From Rhizobium acidisoli (GTDB lineage Bacteria > Pseudomonadota > Alphaproteobacteria > Rhizobiales > Rhizobiaceae): a stretch of DNA of 64,000 nt. The DNA lies in assembly GCF_002531755.2 (NCBI RefSeq), contig NZ_CP035001.1, positions 620,001 through 684,000 on the forward strand, read 5' to 3'. The position numbers and the translations under genes are program-made. Positions 1-8,691 of this stretch are shown piece by piece. Each line of letters starts with the position of its first letter. The stretch's first letter is position 1. The notes beneath the pieces were generated by a model. It was not told the origin of the DNA and ran no database searches. It saw only the letters and a program-made list of their open reading frames with translations.

Positions 1-391
1 TCGTGGTCTTGGCCGAGCCGCCCTTGAAATTGGTGACGGCAACCGTCTGCAGCTTCTCGCCGGCGCGCCGCCAGGGAAGGTAGGACAGCGCATCCTTCGG
101 CTTCAGCTTTGCCATATAATGGCGCAATTCATTGATCTGGCCGAGCGTATAAGAGCGCCGGCCATTCTGGGAAAGTTCCGGCTGCGGCCCCTTGCCATCC
201 AGCGAAAGCTGGCGAAGATAGCCGTCGGAGACGCCGATCATCTGGGCGGCCTCGCCTGAGGAAAATGTGCGCAGCGTCTTTTGCGACAGCGGCGGAAACA
301 GCTTCTCGCGCAACAGCTTCAGTTGCCGCGAAAGCTGGTTCGCATGCCGCTCGATCCGCACATCTGTCGTCGATACGCTAATGTTGTCCAA
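1..391 (-). CDS. repA: RepA plasmid-partitioning ATPase, N-terminal part (cut by window edge)
   Basis: Partial gene running off the left edge. RepA is the ParA-type ATPase of repABC replicons; with RepB it segregates the plasmid and it represses its own operon. The visible 130 or so residues contain a helix-turn-helix-like stretch (SGEAAQMIGVSDGYLRQLS) followed by the start of the deviant Walker A motif (VAVTNFKGGSAKTT), as in RepA proteins. I chose TTG at 391-389 as start because an AAAGGA ribosome-binding site lies about 9 bases upstream; a second in-frame TTG lies 9 bases further up but overlaps that site. The gene is divergent from cobF. Its presence says that this window lies on a repABC replicon and not the main chromosome. 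The rest of repABC lies outside the window. Confidence 0.85.
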   Translation of the reverse strand, partial: MDNISVSTTDVRIERHANQLSRQLKLLREKLFPPLSQKTLRTFSSGEAAQMIGVSDGYLRQLSLDGKGPQPELSQNGRRSYTLGQINELRHYMAKLKPKDALSYLPWRRAGEKLQTVAVTNFKGGSAKTT

Positions 392-592
392 AACACCCAA
401 TCCTTTTCGATGCGCTTTTTCGTCAACATAGCGTCAAAAAGCGTATTGAAGGTGACACGATTCGCAATTTGCGGCAACAATAGGGGCCGAGACGCATTCC
501 GGCCCGGTTGGCCGCGGCCAACTCTCTGCCATCGCCCTTGCAGAACACCGCCTTTTTCGGCAAGACCGCCGGGACTCACGGGGACTATCGGC
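392..592. promoter_or_regulatory. repA-cobF divergent intergenic region
   Basis: About 200 bases between two divergent genes, so promoters for both must lie here. A short palindrome CGCAATTTGCG at 463-473 (5-base arms around a single T) could be an autoregulatory site for RepA, but this is only a guess. I looked for the conserved boxes of a cobalamin riboswitch upstream of cobF and saw none. Confidence 0.3.
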
Positions 593-1357
593 TTGAAGCA
601 CATCCATATCATCGGTATCGGCACGGGCAATCCGGAGCACGTCACCATACAGGCAATCAACGCAATGATCGCCGCCGACGTGATATTCCTGCCGCTGAAG
701 GGCGCAGCCAAGGAAGAGCTTGCCGAGGTCCGGCGAGACATTTGCGAACGATATGCCACCCGGCCGGGGATTCGGATTTCAGAATTCGCCCTGCCGCAAA
801 GGCAGACTGCTGACAGAAGCTACACGCAAAGCGTCGATAGCTGGCATGCCGAGATTGCCCTTATCTATAATGAGCTGATCTCCGGCCTCCCCGATGACGG
901 CCGCGGCGCCTTTCTCGTCTGGGGCGATCCGAGCCTCTACGACAGCACCATCCGCATCATCGAACGGGTGCGGCAGGACACCGGGCTGGATTTCGATTAC
1001 AGCGTCGTTCCCGGCATCACCAGCATTCAGGCCTTGGCGGCCAGCCACAGGATCTCGGTCAACCTGGTGGGAAAGCCGGTCGAGATCACCACCGGGCGCA
1101 GGCTGGCGCGGGACGGGCTCCAGGCCTCCACGACGGTCGTCATGCTCGACGGTGAACAGGCTTTTGCGAAGATCGACGATCCCGACGCCGAAATCTTTTG
1201 GGGCGCCTATCTCGGCACCAAGGACGAGATCGTCAGAGCGGGACGGCTTGGGGATATCGCCACCGAGATTCAGGCGCTCCGCGCCGAGGCACGGCAACGG
1301 CACGGCTGGATTATGGATATCTATCTGCTGCGAAAAGGACGGGATTTCGAGGAATAG
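593..1357 (+). CDS. cobF: CobF, precorrin-6A synthase (deacetylating)
   Basis: SAM-dependent methyltransferase of the aerobic cobalamin pathway; it methylates precorrin-5 at C1 with loss of the acetyl group to give precorrin-6A. The 254-residue protein has the glycine-rich N-terminus of the tetrapyrrole methylase fold (HIIGIGTGNPEHVT), the second loop LVWGDPSLYDST and the PGITSIQALAA motif, and its length suits CobF. The open frame extends to 281, but that part overlaps repA on the other strand and resembles nothing; the TTG at 593, just before the KHIHIIGIG strand, gives a normal length. It is the first gene of the plus-strand cob group. A 70-base gap separates it from cobG. Confidence 0.9.
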   Translation: MKHIHIIGIGTGNPEHVTIQAINAMIAADVIFLPLKGAAKEELAEVRRDICERYATRPGIRISEFALPQRQTADRSYTQSVDSWHAEIALIYNELISGLPDDGRGAFLVWGDPSLYDSTIRIIERVRQDTGLDFDYSVVPGITSIQALAASHRISVNLVGKPVEITTGRRLARDGLQASTTVVMLDGEQAFAKIDDPDAEIFWGAYLGTKDEIVRAGRLGDIATEIQALRAEARQRHGWIMDIYLLRKGRDFEE

Positions 1358-1427
1358 TTGGCCGGACGTTTTCCACATGTTTTGCCGCGCCGCTGCGATC
1401 ATGTAAGAAATGGTCAGAGGATCACGA

Positions 1428-2810
1428 ATGAGCAATGAGGCCACAACGACGATCGACGGGACAGGCGAGGCGGATCTGCACGGCCGCCCGGCGGTGGCGA
1501 TGCGCAGGCGCGGCGCCTGCCCCGCTCTGGCCACGCCGATGCCGACCGGTGACGGCCTGCTGGTGCGGCTGCGGCCGGCCGGCGGCTCGCTGAGGCTGCC
1601 GCAATTCGCAGCCCTTGCCCGCTCAGCCGCTGCGCATGGAAACGGTATTCTGGAAATCACCGCCCGCGGCAATCTGCAGATTCGCGGACTGCGGGCCGAG
1701 ACCGTCGGACAGCTTGCCGCCGATATCGATGCCGCCGGGATCACCGTGCCGGACGGGCCGGGGATCGAGATTTCGCCGCTGCATGGTATCGACCCGCAAG
1801 AGCGGAGCGATCCGGCCGTAATGGAAATGGCCTTGCGCCGCACGCTTCACGATCTCATCGCCTCGCCGCGGCTCGCGCCAAAACTGTCGATCGTTGTCGA
1901 CGGCGGTGGTGTCTTCGGCTTGTCGGCGCTTTCCGCCGATATCCGTGTGGTCGCGCAACCGGACACGGGTTGGCTTGTCGCGATCAATGGCGACGGTGAA
2001 ACTGCAATGCCGGTGGCCGTCGGGCCAATCGAGGCCGCGGTATCAGCCGTCGGCAACATTCTGAGCCTGCTGGCAGCCCTCGGCCAGGGCAGCCGGACAC
2101 GAGATATCGATCCGGCGCGTCTGCGGGCGTATTTTCCGGCTGTGGATAACATTCGCTGCATTCCGTCTCGCGCAGCAAGCATACCGCTTTCCGGCCTCCA
2201 TCGGCTGGCAGACAGCAAAACTGTACTCGGCGTCAGGCCCGAATTCGGGCAGATGCGGGCGTCCGATCTGATCGCTCTGCTCGATCTCGCCGAAGCCCAC
2301 AGCGCAACGGCCATTCGGCTGGCGCCCGGTCGCGGTTTCTTCTTCCTTGGCCTACAGGCTGATAGAGTGCCGGCTATGCAGATCGCCTCAGCCAAATATG
2401 GCTTCAGCGCGCAGCCCGGCGAGACCAGCGAACATATCGCCGCCTGCGCCGGAGCCGGCGCCTGCGGTTCCGCCTTCTACGAGACCCGAACCCTGGCTCG
2501 CCGCATCACCGCCGCAGCACCTGCCCTCTTCGACGGTTCGCTTACGCTGCATCTCTCCGGCTGTGCCAAGGGCTGCGCACATGCGCGGCCGGCACTGACG
2601 CTGACGGGCACAGCGACAGGTTACGACCTCATCCTCGACGGGTTAGCGGCGGATCGGCCGGACGAACGGATCGCTGGCGGTCGGATCGATTTCGCTATAG
2701 AGAGGCTCGCCCGGTCCATCGAAGACAACAGAGGCGCTGGCGAATCGGCCGCCGCCTGCCTTACACGGCTTGGCGCAATCGGCGTTTCGAAGGCGCTGCG
2801 ACAGGAATAA
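1428..2810 (+). CDS. cobG: CobG, precorrin-3B synthase (siroheme/4Fe-4S monooxygenase)
   Basis: Oxygen-dependent enzyme that converts precorrin-3A to precorrin-3B, the step that marks the aerobic route. The 460-residue protein belongs to the nitrite/sulfite reductase family: the N-terminal half-domain carries EITARGNLQIRGL and the C-terminal part has the cysteine groups CAGAGACGS and SGCAKGCAH, which bind the 4Fe-4S cluster. ATG at 1428 was preferred to the upstream ATG at 1410 because a CAGAGGA ribosome-binding site is correctly spaced from it. cobH starts 2 bases after the stop, so translation is probably coupled. Confidence 0.93.
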   Translation: MSNEATTTIDGTGEADLHGRPAVAMRRRGACPALATPMPTGDGLLVRLRPAGGSLRLPQFAALARSAAAHGNGILEITARGNLQIRGLRAETVGQLAADIDAAGITVPDGPGIEISPLHGIDPQERSDPAVMEMALRRTLHDLIASPRLAPKLSIVVDGGGVFGLSALSADIRVVAQPDTGWLVAINGDGETAMPVAVGPIEAAVSAVGNILSLLAALGQGSRTRDIDPARLRAYFPAVDNIRCIPSRAASIPLSGLHRLADSKTVLGVRPEFGQMRASDLIALLDLAEAHSATAIRLAPGRGFFFLGLQADRVPAMQIASAKYGFSAQPGETSEHIAACAGAGACGSAFYETRTLARRITAAAPALFDGSLTLHLSGCAKGCAHARPALTLTGTATGYDLILDGLAADRPDERIAGGRIDFAIERLARSIEDNRGAGESAAACLTRLGAIGVSKALRQE

Positions 2811-2812
2811 GA

Positions 2813-3445
2813 ATGCCAGACTACGATTACATCCGCAGCGGCGACGCGATCTACGAGCGTTCCTTTGCGATCATCCGTGCCGAGGCCGATCTTTCGCGCT
2901 TCACCGAGGATCAAGCCGACATCGCCGTGCGCATGATTCATGCATGCGGACTGGTCGAGGCGGCCGAGCATTTTGTGTTCTCTGCCAATTTCGTCGGCGC
3001 TGCGCGCGCGGCGCTGAAGGGCGGGGCGCCGATCTTCTGCGATGCGGAAATGGTCTCCCAGGGCGTCACCCGGGCGCGGCTGCCGGCGCTGAACGAGGTG
3101 ATCTGCACGCTGCGCGACCCAGCCACACCGGAACTGGCGCTTAAGACCGGCAATACGCGATCGGCTGCCGCCATGCATCTGTGGCTCGACCGGCTCGGCG
3201 GCAGCGTCGTTGCGATCGGCAATGCGCCGACCGCGCTCTTCCACCTGCTCGAACTCCTGCGCGACGGCGCCCCGAAACCCGCAGCCATCCTCGGCATGCC
3301 GGTGGGCTTTGTCGGCGCGGCGGAATCGAAGGATGCGCTGGCGGAGAATTCCTACGGCGTACCCTTTGCCATCGTCCGCGGCCGGCTCGGCGGCAGCGCC
3401 ATGACGGCTGCAGCGCTCAATGCGCTGGCGAGGCCAGGCCTATGA
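2813..3445 (+). CDS. cobH: CobH, precorrin-8X methylmutase
   Basis: Catalyses the 1,5-sigmatropic methyl shift from C11 to C12 that turns precorrin-8X into hydrogenobyrinate. It has 210 residues, the usual length. The catalytic histidine lies in RMIHACGLVE (about residue 43), and the GAPIFCDAEMVSQGV and MPVGFVGAAESK segments are family signatures. Its stop overlaps the cobI start (ATGA at 3442-3445), showing translational coupling in the cob operon. Confidence 0.95.
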   Translation: MPDYDYIRSGDAIYERSFAIIRAEADLSRFTEDQADIAVRMIHACGLVEAAEHFVFSANFVGAARAALKGGAPIFCDAEMVSQGVTRARLPALNEVICTLRDPATPELALKTGNTRSAAAMHLWLDRLGGSVVAIGNAPTALFHLLELLRDGAPKPAAILGMPVGFVGAAESKDALAENSYGVPFAIVRGRLGGSAMTAAALNALARPGL

Positions 3446-4173
3446 CGACAAGCAGCCGTCTCATCGGCGTCGGCACCGGTCCCGGCGACCCGGAGCTTCT
3501 GACCCTTAAAGCTGTCCGCGCCATCGAAGGCGCCGACGTCATTGCCTATTTTGCCAAGCAGGGGAGGGGCGGCAACGGCAAGGCGATTGTCGAGCCGCTG
3601 TTGAAATCCGGCGTGACGCTGCTGCCGCTCTATTATCCCGTCACCACAGAGATCGACAAGAACGACGAACGCTACCAGAGCCTGATCACAGAATTCTACG
3701 ACCGGTCCGCCAAAACCATCGCCGGCCATCTCGATGCCGGACTGACTGTCGCCGTGCTCAGCGAAGGCGATCCGCTGTTTTATGGCTCCTACATGCACCT
3801 GCATGTCAGACTTTCCCAGCGCTACCCGACGGAAGTGATCCCCGGCATCAGCGCCATGTCGGGCTGCTGGTCCTTGGCCGGCATGCCGATCGTCCAGGGG
3901 GATGATGTGCTTTCCGTACTGCCCGGTACGATGACTGAGACCGAGCTGACGCGCCGGCTGGCCGATACGCAAGCCGCCGTCATCATGAAGGTCGGCCGCA
4001 ATCTGCCGAAAATCCGCCGGGCCTTGGAAGCCGCCGGCCGGCTGACGGAAGCCGTCTATGTCGAACGCGGCACCATGGCGAATGCCGCGATGGAAAAGCT
4101 TGCCGACAGATCTGATGGCGAGGCGCCGTATTTTTCGCTCGTGCTGGTGCCGGGCTGGGAGGGCAGCCGATGA
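3442..4173 (+). CDS. cobI: CobI, precorrin-2 C20-methyltransferase
   Basis: Methylates precorrin-2 at C20 using SAM to make precorrin-3A, the entry step of the corrin branch. The 243-residue protein has the tetrapyrrole methylase motifs GVGTGPGDPELLTL at the N-terminus, LSEGDPLFYGSY in the SAM site and VIPGISAMSGCW. The start at 3442 overlaps the cobH stop and its own stop overlaps the cobJ start (ATGA at 4170), so cobHIJ form one coupled unit. A long open frame overlapping its 3' end in another reading frame (from 4058) is only the upstream extension of cobL. Confidence 0.95.
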   Translation: MTTSSRLIGVGTGPGDPELLTLKAVRAIEGADVIAYFAKQGRGGNGKAIVEPLLKSGVTLLPLYYPVTTEIDKNDERYQSLITEFYDRSAKTIAGHLDAGLTVAVLSEGDPLFYGSYMHLHVRLSQRYPTEVIPGISAMSGCWSLAGMPIVQGDDVLSVLPGTMTETELTRRLADTQAAVIMKVGRNLPKIRRALEAAGRLTEAVYVERGTMANAAMEKLADRSDGEAPYFSLVLVPGWEGSR

Positions 4174-4934
4174 GCGGAGCGCTTTTCGTGATCGGCACCG
4201 GCCCCGGCAATCCCGAGCAGATGACGCCGGAAGCGTTGGCTGCTGTCGAGGCGGCGACGGATTTCTTCGGTTACGGACCCTATCTCGACAGGCTGCAGCT
4301 CCGCGACGATCAGCTACGGCATGCTTCGGACAATCGCGAAGAGCTCGACAGGGCAGGGGCCGCACTTTCGATGGCGGCCGATGGCGCCAAGGTCTGCGTC
4401 GTCTCCGGCGGCGATCCCGGTGTCTTCGCCATGGCTGCCGCCGTCTGCGAAGCGATCGAGAATGGGCCGGCAGCCTGGCGCGCCGTCGATCTCACCATCC
4501 TGCCCGGCATCACCGCCATGCTGGCGGTGGCGGCGAGAGCCGGGGCGCCGCTTGGCCACGATTTCTGCGCCATTTCGCTGTCAGACAATCTAAAGCCTTG
4601 GAATATAATAGAAAACCGTCTCGAATTGGCGGCCAAGGCCGGCTTCGTCATCGCCCTTTACAATCCGATCAGCCGGGCGCGGCCCTGGCAGCTTGGCGAA
4701 GCCTTCAAGCTGTTGCGCGAGCATCTGCCGGCAACGACGCCGGTCATTTTCGGGCGAGCGGCCGGCCGGCCGGACGAGCGCATCGCCGTAGAGCAGCTGT
4801 CACAGGCCGATGCCTCGATGGCCGATATGGCGACCTGCGTCATCATCGGCTCGGCCGAGACCCGCATCGTCGCGCGGCCCGGCCGGCTGGACCTTGTCTA
4901 CACGCCGCGCTTCATGGCGGGGGCGACGAGGTGA
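4170..4934 (+). CDS. cobJ: CobJ, precorrin-3B C17-methyltransferase
   Basis: Methylates precorrin-3B at C17 with ring contraction, producing precorrin-4. The 254-residue protein shows the SUMT-type motifs VIGTGPGNPEQMTPEA, VVSGGDPGVFAMA and LPGITAMLAVAARAGAPLGHDF; the latter is typical of CobJ/CbiH. Start 4170 is coupled to cobI by ATGA. Its last 37 bases overlap the 3' end of the convergent cobK, an arrangement that leaves no room for a terminator between them. Confidence 0.95.
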   Translation: MSGALFVIGTGPGNPEQMTPEALAAVEAATDFFGYGPYLDRLQLRDDQLRHASDNREELDRAGAALSMAADGAKVCVVSGGDPGVFAMAAAVCEAIENGPAAWRAVDLTILPGITAMLAVAARAGAPLGHDFCAISLSDNLKPWNIIENRLELAAKAGFVIALYNPISRARPWQLGEAFKLLREHLPATTPVIFGRAAGRPDERIAVEQLSQADASMADMATCVIIGSAETRIVARPGRLDLVYTPRFMAGATR

Positions 4935-5667
4935 TCGACCGCCGCCAGCGCCGCCTCGACAGTTTCGACCGTTTTGACTGTGGATGCCGTTGCGCGCGCC
5001 ACCATCATCACCTCGATGCCGAGCAGGCGAGCCGCTTCGATCTTCGCATAGGTGGCGGCACCGCCGCTGTTCTTGGCAATGATTGCGTCGATGTCGTGCT
5101 GCTTCAGCAAAGCGCACTCGCCTTCCAGCGTGAACGGACCGCGGTCGAGGAGATAGTCGACATTGGCAAGCGCCAGCGGCGGCGCGACGGGATCGACGCT
5201 GCGGATGAGATAGAAATGCTGCGGCGCCGCTTCGGCAAAATGCGCGCCCTGCCGCCCCGTCGCCAGCAAGACGTGGCGGGGGAGGGGCCGAGCGCTTCGA
5301 TCGCCGCCGGAATGCTCCGCACATCGCGCCAGCGATCGCCCGGCAGGCGTTGCCATTCGGGGCGGCAGAGAGCGATCGCAGCGATGCCGCTGGCCTCGGC
5401 CGCAAAGGCGGCATTGGCGGAAATACGCTCGGCGAAGGGATGCGTGGCGTCGATCAGCAGGTCATATCCGCCCGCCTTCAGAAAATCGGCGAGCGCCGCA
5501 GCACCGCCGAAACCGCCGATGCGGACTGGAACCGGCTGCGCGGCCGGTTTTTCGGTACGGCCGGCCAGCGACAGAAGAACGTCGCAATGTCCCCGTGCCG
5601 CCAGCGCTACGGCGAGCAGCCGCGCCTCGCCGGTGCCGCCGAGGATCAGGATGCGAGGTCTTCCCAT
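4898..5667 (-). pseudogene. cobK: cobK, precorrin-6A reductase, with a -1 frameshift in a G5/C5 run
   Basis: Precorrin-6A reductase is the NADPH-dependent reductase of the aerobic pathway. The coding strand starts at 5667 (RPRILILGGTGEARLL, the Rossmann nucleotide loop), runs through IDATHPFAERISANAA and reads sensibly up to IEALGPSP. The rest of the family sequence (RHVLLATGRQG, PFTLEGECALL, IIAKNSGGAATYAKIEAA) continues in another frame down to 4898. One added base in the run of five G at 5278-5282 (C on the coding strand) would restore a single protein of about 256 residues, the usual length. Every domain is otherwise intact, so this is either a recent mutation, phase variation, or a sequencing error in a homopolymer. 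It shares the bases of its start codon with divergent cobL. Confidence 0.85.
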
Positions 5668-6898
5668 GTCTGATGTCTCTCCTGCTTCAGGCCCGCGCTG
5701 GCTGACTATTATCGGCATCGGCGAAGATGGTCCAGAAGGGCTCGGCGAAGAGGCGAGGCGGCTAATCGCTACCGCACCGGCCGTCTTCGGAGGGGCGCGG
5801 CACCATGCGCTTGCCGCGTCACTTATCACAGGCGAAAGGCTTTACTGGCAGAGCCCGTTCGAACGCTCGGTCGATGCCCTCCTTCAAAGGCGCGGCACGC
5901 CCGTTGTCGTGCTCGCCTCCGGCGACCCGTTCCTCTACGGCGTCGGCGCAACGCTTTCCCGCCATGTGGCGGCCGAGGAGATGCACACCATCCCGGCGCC
6001 CTCGGCCTTCAGCCTTGCCGCGTCGCGCCTTGGCTGGCCGCTGCAGGATGTCACGACGATTTCGCTGCATGGCAGGCCGATCGACCTGATCCGGCCGCAT
6101 CTGCACCCCGGGCGGCGCATCCTCGCGCTGACCTCCGACGAAAAGGGGCCCGGCGAGCTGACAACGCTGCTTGCCGCCACCGGCTTCGGTCAGTCGCGGC
6201 TTACAGTGCTCGAGACGCTTGGCGGAGTGCGGGAACGGCGGAGAAATGCCCTGGCCGAGGATTTCGATCTCGCCGACATCGACCCGTTGAACGTCTGCGC
6301 CCTACAAATCGCAGCAGGGGAGGGGGCTCGAATTCTGCCTTTCGCCGCCGGGCTCGAGGATGAGCTGTTCGAGCATGACGGGCAGATCACCAAACGCGAA
6401 ATCCGAGCGGTGACGCTGTCGGCGCTGGCGCCGTGTCACGGTCAGCTGCTCTGGGATATCGGCGCGGGTTCCGGATCGATCGGCATCGAATGGATGCTGG
6501 CCGATCCCTCCCTGAAGACGATTGCCATCGAGCAGTCGCCGGAGCGGGCCGCGCGCGTCGCCCGCAACGCATCCGCCTTCGGCGTGCCGCATCTTGCCGT
6601 CATCGAAGGCACGGCGCCCGGCGCGCTGGCGGGCCTGCCGGAACCGGACGCGATCTTCCTCGGCGGCGGCGGCAGCGAGCCCGGCGTCATCGATGCCGCG
6701 ATTGCTGCGCTCAAGCGGGGAGGGCGGCTGGTTGCCAATGCCGTGACGCTGGAGATGGAAGCCATGCTGCTTTCCGAACAGGCAAAACACGGCGGCTCGC
6801 TGACGCGGATCGACATATCGCGCGCGGGCCCTGTCGGCAGCATGAGCGGCTGGCGGCCGGCCATGCCGGTGACCCAGTGGCGCTGGATAAAAGGATGA
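5666..6898 (+). CDS. cobL: CobL, precorrin-6Y C5,15-methyltransferase (decarboxylating)
   Basis: Bifunctional enzyme that methylates C5 and C15 of precorrin-6Y and decarboxylates the C12 acetate. The 410-residue protein has two parts: a CbiE-like methylase ([29 protein letters not shown], up to about residue 205) and a CbiT-like Rossmann methyltransferase ([31 protein letters not shown]). I chose ATG 5666 because it is the first methionine before the methylase domain; the open frame upstream lies inside cobJ and cobK. Its ATG overlaps the ATG of cobK on the other strand in the bases CATG. cobM follows after 4 bases. Confidence 0.92.
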   Translation: MSDVSPASGPRWLTIIGIGEDGPEGLGEEARRLIATAPAVFGGARHHALAASLITGERLYWQSPFERSVDALLQRRGTPVVVLASGDPFLYGVGATLSRHVAAEEMHTIPAPSAFSLAASRLGWPLQDVTTISLHGRPIDLIRPHLHPGRRILALTSDEKGPGELTTLLAATGFGQSRLTVLETLGGVRERRRNALAEDFDLADIDPLNVCALQIAAGEGARILPFAAGLEDELFEHDGQITKREIRAVTLSALAPCHGQLLWDIGAGSGSIGIEWMLADPSLKTIAIEQSPERAARVARNASAFGVPHLAVIEGTAPGALAGLPEPDAIFLGGGGSEPGVIDAAIAALKRGGRLVANAVTLEMEAMLLSEQAKHGGSLTRIDISRAGPVGSMSGWRPAMPVTQWRWIKG

Positions 6899-6902
6899 CG
6901 AG

Positions 6903-7661
6903 ATGACGGTGCATTTCATCGGCGCGGGGCCCGGGGCTGCAGATCTGATCACGGTGCGTGGCCGCGATCTCATCGGCCAATGCCCGGTCTGCCTCTATGC
7001 CGGCTCGATCGTCTCGCCGGAACTGCTGCAATATTGCCCAGCGAATGCGCGCATCGTCGATACCGCGCCGATGTCGCTCGACGAAATCGAGGCGGAATAT
7101 CTCAGCGCCGCTGCGGCCGGCCAGGATGTCGCCCGGCTGCATTCCGGCGATCTCTCGGTCTGGAGTGCGGTCGCCGAGCAGGTGCGCCGGCTGGAGAAAC
7201 ACGGCATCGCCTATACGATGACGCCCGGTGTGCCGGCCTTTGCCGCCGCAGCCTCGGCGCTCGGGCGCGAGCTGACCATCCCGGCCGTCGCCCAAAGCCT
7301 GGTTCTCACCCGCGTGTCCGGCCGTGCTTCACCGATGCCGAACGACGAGACGCTCGCCAGGTTTGGCGCGACGGGCGCGACGCTGGCGATCCATCTGGCA
7401 ATCCATGCGCTGAAGCAGGTGGTGGAGGAATTGACGCCGCTTTATGGCAGCGACTGCCCGGTCGCGATCGTCGTCAAGGCCTCCTGGCCTGATGAGCGCG
7501 TGCTGCGCGGCACGCTGTCCGATATCGAGGCGAAGGTTGCGGCCGAGCCGATCGAACGCACTGCGATCATCTTCGTCGGCCCTTCGCTCGCAGCAGAAGA
7601 TTTCCGCGAAAGTTCGCTCTACGATCCGGCCTATCAGCGCCGGTTCCGAGGTCGCGACTAA
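6903..7661 (+). CDS. cobM: CobM, precorrin-4 C11-methyltransferase
   Basis: SAM-dependent methyltransferase adding the C11 methyl group of precorrin-5. The 252-residue protein carries [40 protein letters not shown] and [13 protein letters not shown], which match CobM/CbiF closely. It is the last gene of the plus-strand cob group; a hairpin at 7671-7692 follows. Cobaltochelatase, adenosylation and lower-ligand genes are not in this window, so they must be elsewhere in the genome if the pathway is complete. Confidence 0.95.
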   Translation: MTVHFIGAGPGAADLITVRGRDLIGQCPVCLYAGSIVSPELLQYCPANARIVDTAPMSLDEIEAEYLSAAAAGQDVARLHSGDLSVWSAVAEQVRRLEKHGIAYTMTPGVPAFAAAASALGRELTIPAVAQSLVLTRVSGRASPMPNDETLARFGATGATLAIHLAIHALKQVVEELTPLYGSDCPVAIVVKASWPDERVLRGTLSDIEAKVAAEPIERTAIIFVGPSLAAEDFRESSLYDPAYQRRFRGRD

Positions 7662-7670
7662 CGTGTCCGG

Positions 7671-7692
7671 TCGGCCGCTCGCCGGCGGCCGA
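7671..7692. terminator. Hairpin between convergent cobM and isomerase gene
   Basis: Perfect 8-base stem TCGGCCGC / GCGGCCGA with a 6-base loop, placed in the 54 bases between two convergent stops. There is no clear T-run on either side, so it may be a weak bidirectional terminator or only a transcript-stabilising hairpin. Confidence 0.5.
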
Positions 7693-7715
7693 TCGTCAGA
7701 TATTTCGCTCAGGCT

Positions 7716-8528
7716 TCAAACCCGCGCGGTGAGATAGTCCATGCTGGCGCGAAGTGCTGCGGCCGGATCCTCGACCGCATGCACTTCGGCTGCGAAGGGT
7801 TCGAAGGAGAAGGGGCCGTTGTAACCCGCCTGCAGCAGCGCCTTGATCTGCCCGGCATTGTCGAGTCGGTCGTCGCCGTCGACGAGCACGCGATGGGAAT
7901 CGCGCATATCGGCCACGGAAACAGAGGGGTCACTGACACCCGAGATATGCACGAGGCCGGAAAGCTCCGGGAAGGTTGCGGCTTCGCCGGCAAGGTGATG
8001 GTGGAAAGTGTCGTGCACGAGCTTGAAGGTCGACTGCGCGCCGAACTCCTTGATCGCCTCGGCCGCCTCTGTCTTCGAGCGCAGCGAGCAGATCTCGAAG
8101 CCGAGCGGCTCGACGAGGCCGATGATGCCGGCTTTTTCAAGCATCGGCTTCAGTGCCGTCAGGGACTGGCGCAGATTGGCCTGGCGCTCCCCGTCGGCGC
8201 AGCCGGTGCCGTCATTCTTCGGAACGAGGACCAGCGCCTTGGCGCCGCAGGCGCTGGCATAATCGATCAGCGCCTGCGCTTCGCGCGCGCGGGCTTCATT
8301 CCACTCGTTGAAGCGCTGCAGCGCGTTGATCGAGATGATCGTCAGCCCATGACGGGCCGCGGCTTGCCTGATCACTTCGGGCTTGGTGCCGTCGAGAATG
8401 GCGTTGCCGGAAAGGTCGTTGCGGATCTCGACTGAGCCAATGCCGAGCGACTTTGTCAGTGCGAAGAAATCATCGATGGCAAGCGACGGCGCTGCCATAT
8501 GGTTGAGCGCAAAGCGGATCGAAGTCAT
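7716..8528 (-). CDS. MocC/IolI-like TIM-barrel sugar isomerase (probable inosose isomerase)
   Basis: Xylose-isomerase-like TIM-barrel protein of 270 residues. The N-terminus FALNHMAAPSL followed by VEIRNDLSG, and the metal-site segments IGLVEPLGFE, FKLVHDTFHHHL and LVHISGVSD, resemble MocC of rhizopine catabolism and IolI-type 2-keto-myo-inositol isomerases. Start 8528 is chosen because GAGGAGGA lies just upstream; the open frame to 8648 has no such site. It is downstream of the LacI-family gene on the same strand, with 163 bases between, and divergent from the mocDEF-like genes. The exact substrate (inosose, keto-inositol or another keto sugar) cannot be read from the sequence. Confidence 0.75.
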   Translation of the reverse strand: MTSIRFALNHMAAPSLAIDDFFALTKSLGIGSVEIRNDLSGNAILDGTKPEVIRQAAARHGLTIISINALQRFNEWNEARAREAQALIDYASACGAKALVLVPKNDGTGCADGERQANLRQSLTALKPMLEKAGIIGLVEPLGFEICSLRSKTEAAEAIKEFGAQSTFKLVHDTFHHHLAGEAATFPELSGLVHISGVSDPSVSVADMRDSHRVLVDGDDRLDNAGQIKALLQAGYNGPFSFEPFAAEVHAVEDPAAALRASMDYLTARV

Positions 8529-8691
8529 GACGGATATATCCTCCTCGTCTCCGCGAGGTAAGCGGAGCAGTTCGTCGTGAATGGGCGAGCGAATCTCTAG
8601 CGGAATTCGGATGGCAATCCATCCGCGATCGCCGGCGACTGCCCTCATTGCTGAAAGAATTTCAGCCGCAATGATAGAATTCCATCATTCC

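Noticed and set aside
281..592. Upstream extension of the cobF reading frame
   Set aside because: It overlaps repA on the other strand, has no family resemblance and would make CobF about 100 residues too long.
392..592. Cobalamin riboswitch upstream of cobF
   Set aside because: The conserved B12-box and flanking paired elements could not be found by eye.
779..1843. 354-residue minus-strand open frame across cobF and cobG
   Set aside because: Antisense shadow of two well-supported genes with low-complexity composition.
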